Assembly: GCA_013115135.1 (NCBI GenBank)
Contig: JABANP010000214.1
Location: 20,570-84,569 of the forward strand
From: Perkinsus olseni
Taxonomy: Eukaryota; Perkinsozoa; Perkinsida; Perkinsidae
DNA length: 64,000 bases
Direction of reading: 5' to 3'
In this document: positions 39,591 to 48,880 of the stretch, in pieces
Position numbering within the stretch: the stretch's first letter is position 1
Layout of the letters: each line of letters starts with the position of its first letter
Notes under the pieces: model-generated
Databases searched by the model: none
Told to the model about the DNA's origin: nothing
What the model saw: only the letters and a program-made list of their open reading frames with translations
Position numbers and translations under genes: made by a program

Positions 39591-42007
39591 ATGGCCATCG
39601 GTCGACCTCCGGTTTCTACTGCCGCTGCCCTCCCCTCGGCTAGGGAAGTCGCCCTGGCTATGTGTTCTGAGGACGACATGGCGCTTAGCAATATTCATGC
39701 AGAGTTCCGCGCTGTACAAGAGAGCACTGGCTTCCTGACGGACTCGGGCGTCTCGTGGATGGACACTCTCTCAGAAGCCCTTGTACGGAACGCTATCAGC
39801 GGCATGCGAGGAGGCGGCCTTCCTGAGAGAGTTGGTCCTCGGGAAGTGAAACGTGTCCTCTCTCCTAGCGTACTCGTTGATGGAAATCTCAGTGACGCAG
39901 CGGAGGCAAACTTGGTGTTAGTTATTCGTCTGCTGGCCCGGACGAAGGATGCCGGTAGGACTGCTGCTGATACCATAATTCCTCTGGCGAAGGTTTGCTC
40001 GAAGCCTTTGAGCAAGCGAGCGTTGAAGCTGTCGAGGGAAGTGAAGCACTTGCTGCCTCCGGAGCATAGGAGGGAGATTGCGGGTGCGATATCGGCTCTG
40101 CAGATCGGAGTGTACATGCAGGACGCTGGGATGGTTGATGCGCTGTTGAAGGTTGATGATGATGCGATGAGTGTCGTCAGTGAAGGGGATATGGCCGTTG
40201 CCCAATTTTTGCGCCCTCAAGTTCGCTACACCCAGGTCTCGAGAGGTTCTCGATACTCTCCAGGGCCTTTCTTCCACTGAAGTTGCGCAGACGGGAGAGT
40301 TCATTGCCGAGTTCCTCTTCGCCTTGGACTTTACTAATAATCTGAACACGGAAAAATTACTAAGGCTGTTGGACGGAGAGATGGTGAATCTGAAGGCACG
40401 TGCGCCAATGCTCGAGTACGCTGACTACTTGCCTGCGGGAGCCAGTGTGGCCCACCTACTCCTCGTCTGCTTCGATAGAGGGATAGGAGGAGTATGCGAA
40501 GTGCTACCCCACCTCATGTCTCACTGGCAGGCTCAGCTCGCCCTTCAGCAAGATCTCGGCCCTGTCGACGTGCAGTGCCTCGATCTCGTGGGCTCTGCTC
40601 CTCTCCTGCGGTGTCTCCAGCCATTACGGCCCATAGCGGGCGTGGGAGAGGGCGCAAGCTGTCTCGTGGACGAGTTGATCAAATTTGGGGCGCGGCGGTC
40701 ATGCACGATTATGGGACTGTATCGCCATCTGGGCTCGAGAGTTCGTGCTCAGCCGACGCGATGCATGTGCAGATGCAAAGTTTGTAGTCGGTGGATGACC
40801 CTGACCCCAGACGTGGAACCACTGGTTTGGGCGAATCTTGCTCGGATAGCCGAAGGGGAGGACGAAGTGAGCCGGGCAGAGTGGATGAAATACGACAGGT
40901 CTCAGCAGCTGAATGAATTACTGGTGTACCGGCCAGATGGCACTGACAACGATGAAGTCCTAAAGGAGATGAAGAGGCTCCTCGAGGATGGCGCCGACCC
41001 GAATATCCCACTGGAAGGAAGTAGGAAAAGCGTGCACTGCTCCACAGCTGCTTGAGTGGTCCTCGCAGGGTGGGCGAGTGTTGAAGGGCTCTTCCCTATT
41101 CATTCCTGTACCAGCCCAACGCAAGTGAAGTTACTCCATCGGACGGGTGCTGATATGAACGCCTTATGCCAAGGCCAGACAGCTGCCGATATTGCTGTAG
41201 GCTCGAGGCGGGCTCTCGTTTTCCAACGATTCGTTCACCACCCACTGTGTCAACTAGACGGGCTACTTTTTCAGCTTATCCGCGGTGACCAGGAGACGTG
41301 TAGATGCCTCCTACTCCTCGGTACTTCCCTCACTTCCACTGGGGTCAGACGGCTTCTATCAATGCCGAGAGAACGTGCGCTGGCGATGTATCCTTCGAGA
41401 CACCTGCTCCCGAATGGGACGGGGTGGCCGAAGAAGATCGAGGTACTGGCAATCGTTTTGGGCTACGAGGGGCCGAAACTCCCTAGGAATTTCAACAGAA
41501 GATTTGTGCCAGGTTTTGAGCGAGCGGGCTCACGCGGCAGAAGATGCCCTCTACAAGCTGGGAGGGCTCTTCTCCAACCTTGATGAACGACGAGTGAGTG
41601 TCCTGTCGAGCAACAGTTCCTTAACGAGCGCCATTACTCTCCCCTAGGGATCCGAGACACGAGAGCTCCATTCCAATATCGAGTCCCTCGAGAATGTGGT
41701 CGAGGTGAAGAGAGAACAGTTGAGCGCACTAGAGAAGGACGTGGACGAGGAGGTGAGCCGCCGCATCGCTAAAATCTTGACTCGATTATGGCTTCAGAAC
41801 AACGCTGCTCGACAAGGGCGATTGCTCGCACGTTACAGGCGCAAGCTAGCCTGCCGGTGTGGTGCGAAAGTCCAATACGCCACGGTTGATTGTGGCCACG
41901 GCCTGTGTGAGAATTGCCGGTGCAAGGCGGGTGCGCGGTGTCCAGAGTGTGGACAAGCAATCCCGAAAGGATTCGTCCAACTTCGTTTCCTCCATAGTAA
42001 TACGTAA
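39591..42007 (+). CDS. Ankyrin-repeat, coiled-coil and C-terminal RING-finger protein (putative E3 ubiquitin ligase)
   Basis: The first exon starts at the ATG at 39591. A 54-nt intron links QVRYTQ to TGEFIAEFLFALDF in phase. The N-terminal 400 residues are helical with no clear family. Around 40.97-41.2 kb, LLEDGADPNIPLEG and LLHRTGADMNALCQGQTAAD are ankyrin-like. A predicted coiled coil (NIESLENVVEVKREQLSALE) precedes the last domain, which has Cys/His spacing CRCGAKVQYATVDCGHGLCE then NCRCKAGARCPECGQAIPKG: a RING-HC finger. The stop is at 42005-42007. RING fingers usually recruit E2 enzymes, so an E3 role is inferred. The ankyrin region suggests protein binding. Two or three further introns between 41.0 and 41.65 kb are likely (one ending at the TAG at 41648). 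Confidence 0.62.
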
Positions 42008-42343
42008 TCAGAGCTGATTGAGGTTGTGCGCCAGTTGAACGTCAATGCGATTTGCTACTCGTCGAGCGCGTTCCTAGTGTTCTCCACCTATGATCGAATG
42101 CACGCGGATAATAGTAGGAGTAATATTCGTTCCAGAATTAGTTAGGGAGTAGCCACCCCTACCTTAGGCACTCTGGTGTAGGTCGCATAGCGCCTCCATT
42201 GCGCCGGGGTTCCCCGCGAGGGCACCGGTTGACTGGGACCCGTGAACTGGTAGACTCGAAGGCGGCTGAGGGGTTCCGCTGGCCGAGCCGCGTCGAAGTA
42301 TCAAGAAAATAAGGAGTTATAATGGTGGCGTTGGAACGTAGTG
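42008..42343. other. Intergenic stretch, nothing recognised
   Basis: GC-rich around 42190-42300 with short self-complementary runs, but no complete tRNA or known RNA fold was found. Confidence 0.4.
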
Positions 42344-42380
42344 TTCGGGTTTTAAAAACCCAGTTTTTTCAAAACCCGAA
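42344..42380. repeat. Perfect 10-bp inverted repeat upstream of the tRNA array
   Basis: TTCGGGTTTT at 42344-42353 and AAAACCCGAA at 42371-42380 are exact reverse complements with a 17-nt A/T-rich loop. It lies just before the first tandem unit and could be a transposon remnant or a transcript-end hairpin. Confidence 0.6.
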
Positions 42381-42551
42381 TCATCTGAGATGGTTCATCT
42401 CGCAGAACTGCTCGTGGTCACAATTTGAGCGTACAAAAACGCTCAACCGTTTTCAAGTGCTGCAAGGAAATCCGGCAAAATTCCAGAAAAATTTCTTGCT
42501 AAAATTTCGGAAAAATCCTCACCTGAAAAAGCCAGTCGCCCTTGGAACACA

Positions 42552-42623
42552 GCCTTCTGCCGGAGTTGAACCGACGACCTCCCGCTTACTAAGCGGGTGC
42601 TCTACCAACTAAGCTAAGAAGGC
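42552..42623 (-). tRNA. tRNA-Thr (AGT), array copy 1
   Basis: The acceptor stem GCCTTCT/AGAAGGC pairs perfectly. The anticodon arm CCCGC-TTAGTAA-GCGGG places AGT at 34-36 (read as IGU after A34 deamination). T-arm TCGG-TTCAACT-CCGG and D-arm are intact. No intron. Confidence 0.93.
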
Positions 42624-42780
42624 ACGATCCTCTCAGAACTGCTCGCTGTCACAATCTGAGCGTACAAAACGCTCAACCGTTTTTCAAGTGCTGCAAGGAA
42701 ATCCGGCAAAATTCCAGAAAATTCCTTTTTGCCGAATTTCGGAAAATCCTCACCTGAAAAGCCAGTCGCCTTGGAACACA

Positions 42781-42852
42781 GCCTTCTGCCGGAGTTGAAC
42801 CGACGACCTCCCGCTTACTAAGCGGGTGCTCTACCAACTAAGCTAAGAAGGC
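42781..42852 (-). tRNA. tRNA-Thr (AGT), array copy 2
   Basis: Identical over 72 nt to copy 1, with the same acceptor, anticodon and T arms, 229 bp from copy 1. Confidence 0.93.
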
Positions 42853-43011
42853 ACGATCCCCTCTCAGAACTACTCGTTGTCACAATCTGAGCGTACAAAA
42901 CGCTCAACCGTTTTTCAAGTGCTGCAAGGAAATCCGGCAAAATTCCAGAAAATTCTTTTTTGCTGAATTTCGGAAAATCCTCACCTAAAAAGACAGTCAC
43001 TTTGGAACACA

Positions 43012-43083
43012 GCCTTCTGCCGGAGTTGAACCGACGACCTCCCGCTTACTAAGCGGGTGCTCTACCAACTAAGCTAAGAAGGC
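43012..43083 (-). tRNA. tRNA-Thr (AGT), array copy 3
   Basis: Identical over 72 nt to the other two copies, 231 bp from copy 2. Its flanking spacer carries more substitutions (for example TCACCTAAAAAGACAGTCAC). Confidence 0.93.
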
Positions 43084-43245
43084 ACGATCCTCTCAGAACT
43101 GCTCGTGGTCACAATTTGAGCGTACAAAACGCTCAACCGTTTTTCAAGTGCTGCAAGGAAATCCGGCAAAAATTCCAGAAAATTCTTTTGCTGAAATTTC
43201 GGAAAAATCCTCACCTGAAAAGCCAGTCGCCTTGGAACACAGCCT

Positions 43246-43319
43246 TCTGGAATGGTCTAGTTGGTTATGACGACTGCCCTAACACGCAGTAGGTCCCGAG
43301 TTCGACTCTCGGTTCCAGT
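43246..43319 (+). pseudogene. tRNA-Val (AAC)-like copy, 5' end replaced at a chimeric junction
   Basis: Body matches the tRNA-Val at 43623-43695. Its first bases are supplied by the truncated tRNA-Thr unit, so position 1 is T, giving a T-T mismatch at the top of the acceptor stem. It also has an extra C in the anticodon loop (CCTAACAC, 8 nt). Both defects suggest it is not functional. Confidence 0.75.
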
Positions 43320-43450
43320 ATTGCACCATCATTCGAAATATGCGTTAGATTATGCGCCGTTTTGGAGTTGCTACCGCGTCTTTCGAATGCGGACGGTTTC
43401 TAGCGACTGCTCCTGGGGCACCGAAGCCCCTGCTACATACACGCCGGTGT

Positions 43451-43521
43451 GGCTGTGTGGTCTACTGGTATGCTTCTCGCTTTAAGTGCGAGAGGCCTCG
43501 AGTTCGATTCTCGACTCAACC
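43451..43521 (+). tRNA. tRNA-Pro-like sequence with TAA at the anticodon position, possibly a pseudogene
   Basis: The D-arm (TGGTCTACTGGTA), anticodon stem CTCGC/GCGAG and T-arm (TCGAG-TTCGATT-CTCGA) are those of a eukaryotic tRNA-Pro. The anticodon loop reads TTTAAGT, which puts TAA at 34-36 (Leu UUA codon). There is no long variable arm as real tRNA-Leu would have. The acceptor GGCTGTG/CTCAACC has two mismatches. I regard a decayed copy as more likely than a working tRNA. Confidence 0.6.
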
Positions 43522-43622
43522 CGCGATTAGGTGTCTTGCTGCTGAGCACGGCCTATAATGTAGACGGGCATTTAAGATCGCGGAGCTCACCGGGACCACG
43601 GAATGAGATGTCTCTTCAGCTT

Positions 43623-43695
43623 GCTGGAATGGTCTAGTTGGTTATGACGACTGCCTAACACGCAGTAGGTCCCGAGTTCGACTCTCGGTTCCAGT
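43623..43695 (+). tRNA. tRNA-Val (AAC)
   Basis: The acceptor GCTGGAA/TTCCAGT pairs with one terminal G-T wobble. The anticodon arm is ACTGC-CTAACAC-GCAGT, giving AAC (IAC). The T-arm CCGAG-TTCGACT-CTCGG is perfect. No intron. The following 60 bp match those after the defective copy at 43246, so the two arose by a local duplication of about 377 bp. Confidence 0.92.
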
Positions 43696-43820
43696 ATTGC
43701 ACCATCATTCGAAATATGCATTAGATCATGCGCCGAGTTGGAGTTGCTACGGCGTCAACTCTGGCTTCAGTGATCCTCACGTGTAACCTCTTCTATAGAT
43801 ATATTACCAAACTTAGTCGA

Positions 43821-43981
43821 CTGGGTGCCACCCAGTGGGTGGTGTGGAGAGGACCTGAGGCACTTAGATCCCCACCTAAAGCCTCGGTCACGGGACAGGA
43901 ACCCGTCGAACTGGTACCCCGTTCACAGTCCGGGACTTCAACGGGTCCGTCCCGTCACCCAAACCTCTCCACTATCCACCC
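43821..43981 (+). ncRNA. Hairpin-rich segment next to the tRNA cluster (candidate structured RNA, unidentified)
   Basis: Several nested inverted repeats lie in 160 bases. ACTGGG...CCCAGT forms a small hairpin at 43820-43836. GGGTGG..GTGGAGAGG at 43837-43853 pairs with CCTCTCCAC..CCACCC at 43965-43981, closing a long imperfect stem. Inside it are GAGGC/GCCTC with TTAG/CTAA, ACGGG/CCCGT, and CCCGTT/AACGGG with AGTCC/GGACT. No known family (tRNA, 5S, RNase P, SRP, U snRNA) was recognised. It could instead be a foldback transposon. Strand is assigned arbitrarily. Confidence 0.5.
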
Positions 43982-44401
43982 AACATGGAAGCATTACTAG
44001 AAAGTTTCTAGTAGAAACACACCTACCGCATAGATATCTGATTACAAGTTAGTCCAGTAGAGCTCCTTCCTCTCAGCTTACAACGTGTCGCCTATTATCG
44101 CAGTCCATCAGTACCGCTTAACGGAGAATTTTCTCCGCCGTCCCCCTAGTGCGTCGGATCAAGGCGCTTTTAGCGTACCCCTACCAGGCTCTGCTCGACT
44201 GGCTCTAACCTCCTGTACATTTCGCCGTGCTATCCTCGTATGCTTCATCTACCAGGATTGTAGCTCCACTATGCCGGAAAGAGTGCACAGATATCCTCAG
44301 GATATTTTCCTGTCTTTGTTCCAGTCCTTGACCTTCGTTGGGAACCACCTCTTCATACTCGCCTTGAGAATTTGTTCGAACTTGTTCGTGCTCATCAGTG
44401 A

Positions 44402-46330
44402 TACTCTTGGGAACAGCTTACCACTCTCCTGGCCCCTCAACTCCGCTCTATGCAACCAATGTGCCATGCAGAAATCTTCATGACAGAAGTAAGGGTACCC
44501 TCACTTCATTCTCACTGGCTTTAGTCCGACCCAGGCTCACCGTCCGGAGTAGAAATGGGCATCAGTACGGTACGGAGCCGTCCCGTACCGAGTACGGGAG
44601 TATGCCGTACCCGACTTGCTGCGTGCCTGTGCTGAGCAGCAGAATAAGAAGTGCAGCATCCCTCCCCGAGATGTGGTGACGAGATGGAATTCGACCTAGT
44701 ATCTTCTTGACTGGTACAGAACCAATCGCTGTGTGTTTGATGATTATCAGCGTCAGTGCCTCAAGGGAGGTCGCGGTGACAGCCTCTACAGCCACTGCAA
44801 GAAGTACCAGCTACTTGCTGGGGACTACGAGGTCGTTGAGGATCTAACGGAGTCTCCGTTACGGAGACGCTCTCCTACTTCGTCGATGCCACGAAATTTT
44901 CAGCGACGAAGTTCTCCACCTTGGGAATGATAAGGCCCGTCATCGCTGGACTCCTCTCAATCCTTGAAGATGTTCAGGGAGGTCGCGGACGACGACACAA
45001 GATCAGGCAAAGCCTGGCAGGTGGCGTCAGAAAGTATTTCGCTGAGTTCCTTGCGGACAACACAACAGTCGGTGAACTTTGCACCTGTGCTGCCTATCTG
45101 AGCCCACAAGTAGCCGATACTGAACGTGAGGATGTTGCACAGGCTGCTGTAAGAGACTGCATGGAGGTCTTCGGCATTGAAGACCGAGTCATGACATTTC
45201 CGAGCGTGATGAGGATCAGGGCGGAACCTACAATTTGCAGTCGCGATGTGATCTACTCAAGCGTGTCAAGAGAAGGGAGCCATGCATTCGACAGGAAGAC
45301 ATGTCTACAGTGACAAGGGAGTTTCAAGTGTATGAGAGGTTATTAGCATCCAGGAATGCGGAGGCTGTTCCTTCGAACCCTCTGGAGTTCTGGAAAGTTA
45401 CCCCGGAGCTACCCACCCTGTCAAGAGTGGCCTTCGAGGTGCTTTCCATTCCTAGTGGGTCAGTGGCGTGCGAAGAGATGTTCTCGGTATCTGGGAATTT
45501 GAGCCGTAACCGAAGGAGCAGGTTGTCAGATTCGATGCTCCGTTCGATAATGTTATTGAAAGAATACTAGTTTTTTTTGCTCGTTCCTTTGTAGTGTGCT
45601 TAGTTTTATTACAGTGCTTTTTGAGTATCGTGCCATGTAGTAATCATAAGAAAGGGTTTCCATCGAAACTTGATGACCATGTGTTGAGAGAGGGGGTCAT
45701 TTGTAGCTGAATTATGACTATCTGGTGACCCTGGAAGTGTGCCGTGCCGTACTGTCGTACTGCCGTACCGTACTCAAATCTCGGGTTCTGTTACGGGAAA
45801 CGTCGTACCGTACCGTACCGTAAAAAGTACGGTTTGCCCATCTCTAAGTTGTACCTTTCCTCAGGTGGCAGAATCAGCACGCGAGGTCTCAGTGCTGGGG
45901 AACCTGTCCCATGCGTCTTGTAAAATTAATTACGAGTCCATGGAGATCCACGTCTCCCGGTTTCCTGACTATACGCTAATGGAAGCGGAAACCAATCGGG
46001 CGACAGGTGTCCGCGTCCGAGTCCAATATTTGTGAGATCCCTCAGCAGTTCCGTTACGGGTCGTAGCCATGCATGATTGATGATCGTTGTTTCAGTTCCT
46101 ACGAGAATGGTAATTGGAGATTCATCTTCCAGCCTGACTATGACGACAGTGGTCTCGGATCGGAGCTGAACGAACAGGGCTCGGCGGACCGCATGAATAT
46201 GCTCTTCAAGCATGTGAACCCTTTCGACGAGATCTCGCGGCAAGACGTGTGGCTGACGGACAGGATAAATCGTGGAAAATTTTCGTTTGAAAATTTTCGA
46301 CAGAAAGAAAAGAAAAATAAGAAAAAATAG
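44402..46330 (+). CDS. Unrecognised gene with a transposon-bearing intron (partial exon model)
   Basis: Three coding segments join in phase. 44402-44488 reads YSWEQLTTLLAPQLRSMQPM then CHAEIFMTE. A GTAAGG donor at 44489 and CTTTCCTCAG acceptor at 45864 bound an intron. 45865-46031 continues VAESAREVSVLGNLSHASCK then INYESMEIHVSRFPDY and TLMEAETNRATGVRVRVQYF. A 64-nt intron (GTGAGATCC to TTTCAG) leads to SYENGNWRFIFQPDYDDSG, ending DVWLTDR and a basic Lys-rich tail at 46330. I do not recognise the family. The 5' exon is uncertain: an in-frame TGA at 44399 precedes YSWEQL, although the frame upstream (LDLRWEPPLHTRLENLFELV) also looks coding. Confidence 0.42.
44550..45846 (+). mobile_element. 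Decayed hAT-superfamily DNA transposon
   Basis: The ends are imperfect terminal inverted repeats, TAGAAATGGGCATCAGTACGG at left and the reverse complement TAGAGATGGGCAAACCGTAC at right, matching the hAT-type YAGRGATGGGC end. Subterminal GTACGG/CCGTAC repeats flank both ends. Inside is a transposase remnant with the hATC dimerisation domain. The flanking octamers (GTCCGGAG and AGTTGTAC) do not match, so the 8-bp target duplication expected for hAT has been lost or was never formed. Confidence 0.8.
44697..45570 (+). pseudogene. hAT transposase remnant
   Basis: The 3' frame gives FWKVTPELPTLSRVAFEVLS followed by IPSGSVACEEMFSVSGNLSR and NRRSRLSDSMLRSIMLLKEY, the hATC domain with its conserved (P-x-L)...(IP-x-S)...(E-x-x-FS)...(R-x-RLS) pattern. 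Upstream segments such as GVRKYFAEFLADNTTVGELC and AAYLSPQVADTEREDVAQAA are in other frames, so the gene is broken. The N-terminal BED zinc finger and most of the catalytic domain are absent in this 1.3-kb copy. Confidence 0.75.
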
Positions 46331-48880
46331 AAAATTTACGGAAAAATAGGGACGAAAATGCAGAAATCTCCCGGAACCAGGGTACTTAAGTCGCAGATTT
46401 AGGATAAATCAATATCGGCCATCACGATATCAGCGACGTTTCGACACTCCATAGGAGCAATACTGAGTGAACGAGATTTATAGGCTTTGCCAATCCTTCT
46501 TAGTCCAGCTAGCGCTCTAAATTAGAACCGTTGGTGCTCGGCGGTAGCCTACCGCCGGTAGGTGACCGTCCATCTGCACAAGTCGTACAGTATCATGCGC
46601 GTCGCGCAACAAGCTAGCTACGCATGAACACAGGATATCGCAGCAACGTATGGTCTTGTCTCCGAGATAACTATCAGGTTTATCAACAGGAAATTCATGT
46701 CGTGAAATGCACGACGTGAATATACCATATCTCACGACCTAGACCGGGGCAGCTGTTGTTTTTCGCGAATTTTCTTCATAGTGCAGAAGTTGGACGAAAG
46801 ATGCAGGCCTTGTTGTCCGGGTCCCTTTAAACTCCGAGACTCCCGGATCGGGAGTTTAGCTCCCCCGAAATCAAGTCGTGTCAAATACAACTCTGTTTGA
46901 CTTGAGCGCAAGCACTGAGTCAGTGCTCTGCCACTGACACCCGGAATCTACACAGTGCACGGTGATACTGTATAGCTCGGAGCTCCGCCGTACATTAGTG
47001 ACTAATGATTAGTCGGTTAGACCGCAATACTGTGGCAGAAAATATTCATGAAAATGCCCCAAATTCGCTCCAGAACAGCCATTTTTTCAATTTTTCTCTT
47101 CGGGCGCGCGCTTTCCGCATTTGAACAGAAAAATAGATTCTGTTATATGTTGGAAAATTTTTGACAATTTCGAACAGAAAGATGAAAATTTTCATTGTGT
47201 CAGCCACACAAGATTCTTCAAGATTCTTGAAGATTCTTGCCTTGGATAGCGAAACATGTTCTTGTGCGGCACAAAGTTAGCGGAGAGATTTGCAACTTGA
47301 TAGCCGACTTTATCGAAGCAAACGCTCGCCCTGGCTTCGACGATCATCAGTCTGATGAAAGTTGGATTTACTTTTTCTTGCGGTCTGTAAAAGATGAGAT
47401 TTATGATCTGATTATCGAGTATTTAGCCTAGTTTGTATGCCCTTTGGAAGATGAGTTCATTATGCTTTGCTGCCGCTGATGTTGCTGATGTTGATGACAC
47501 CGATTGTTGTGTTAGATGCGCCCTGGAAATCCTGCTGATTGGCCTTGGTCTTGGGAGGCATAGTTAACACAACAGTAAATAGCTCTTAAGTGATTCGATT
47601 CAAAGAAACATAGCAAGACTCGTAGGCGCGCTGAACGTGAAGCTGTAGAGCATAAAATTGCGTCAGGTGTCTTAAGGGCAAGCGTACATTGCTGCACGCT
47701 ACCTCCAGACGAGTTATCACTATGCTTGGGTGCGGCAGTGGTGTGGATGGCAGCCATCGGCCGTCCAGTAACTGGACTCCAGACTGGAATCTGGACATCC
47801 TCTCGGCAAAACTGGAGTCTCCAGTTTGCCGAGAGGATGTGCTTGAATTTTCTGATACTACGGCTCCTGCGACCCAACCCTGGATTAGATCATTCAACCC
47901 AGGGTTGGGTCGAAGTCTTCGACTCGAAGATGGCAAGGCTGTAGCGGTCTTCTTGCGGCGGGGTGCCAACCCTTGGCTGTTTCGGAGGTTACTGTTGTAC
48001 TCCAACGCGATCCCTAATCTCTGAGCGGCCTAATCTCCCTAATCTAATCACGAATTTTTTTCGCCTGGTGAAAACGTTCCAAGCGGACTTATCATGCGCG
48101 ATGTTGGTGTGGAAAAAGGCCCTGTTGTGTTCAATGCGCAATCAATCTCACGTAAAATAGTTATCGACAGCCGGGGTTGTTCCTGCGTGTGAGTTCAAAG
48201 TCTAACGCCGATTCCGGCTTAGACTCTTTACGGATTTGTTCTCCGATATGATTGCGGAGCACTCGGGAACCACAGTCCATATATTCTCCGACACAATTAA
48301 CTTGCCTTCTGGAATATCCTATCATTGGAGATCTCCTCGACTGGAGAATCGATAGTAAAAGAACATCTCATTGTCTTTGCCTGTTGATGTAGGCTCCACT
48401 CTATGATCGAACAATATACCCACATAGTATAACTCGCGAGAGACCGAAAATCCCTTCGAATGCCCAATCCCTTAAGTGGAGTGCTCATCGATAGACATCA
48501 GTTCTGTTGGAGGCCGACTGATTGCGAACCTCACTTTCGAGTTCTGCCGTCTACTATGTAATCCCTAACCCTCTGTCTTATTGCCATCGGGGATGTAGCT
48601 CAGCGTGAGCGCAGTCATACAGCAGTGGCGCCTGGCACAGAATGCTCTCTCGTGATGAACGAACTCCAATCGCAGCCCCCTCATCGTTCCGCCGCCTTCC
48701 TTGATGAACACTCCCGATACACCACTCGGAATAAGATACTATTTCAATTAACACATCCGACACAAGTCCAGATTACTCCCAACAGTGAAAAGTTGAATAC
48801 CCATAAGACTTCATACTGTCATCACATTGCATGTTATGCAAGTAGCTAGTCAAATAAGGACTTAATTATAACCACTTAAT
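46331..48880. other. 2.5-kb AT-rich stretch without a supported gene
   Basis: A/T-rich DNA with scattered GAAAATTTTC-type repeats (for example 46270-46330 and 47150-47190). A 64-residue frame at 47237-47431 is the only one with protein-like composition and has no supporting context. A cluster of strong hairpins lies at 47795-47912. Confidence 0.5.
47795..47912. repeat. Cluster of long perfect or near-perfect hairpins
   Basis: Arm 47795-47817 (ACATCCTCTCGG..., 23 nt) is the reverse complement of 47819-47840 apart from one extra A, with a single base between them. A second stem pairs 47870-47883 (CGACCCAACCCTGG) exactly with 47899-47912 across 15 nt. Shorter inverted repeats (CCAGTAACTGG, TCGAAG..CTTCGA) flank them. 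Confidence 0.8.

Larger units (their letters stand above)
42390..43248. repeat. Tandem array of four ~230-bp units carrying tRNA-Thr
   Basis: Each unit has a 155-bp spacer (a GAGCGT...ACGCTC inverted repeat, AAATCCGGCAAAATTCCAG and TTTCGGAAAA are recurring landmarks) followed by a tRNA-Thr. Unit spacing measured at the tRNA is 229, 231 and 230 bp. Copies differ by scattered substitutions and homopolymer indels in the spacer, while the three tRNA copies are identical. The fourth unit breaks off inside the tRNA at 43242-43248, where it meets a tRNA-Val. Confidence 0.92.

Noticed and set aside
47237..47431. 64-residue frame with ordinary composition
   Set aside because: No start context, neighbours or motif; A/T-rich region often gives such frames.
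48589..48660. Sequence starting like tRNA-Ala (GGGGATGTAGCTCAG, A-box-like)
   Set aside because: No anticodon arm or B-box follows, so it is at most a tRNA-derived fragment.
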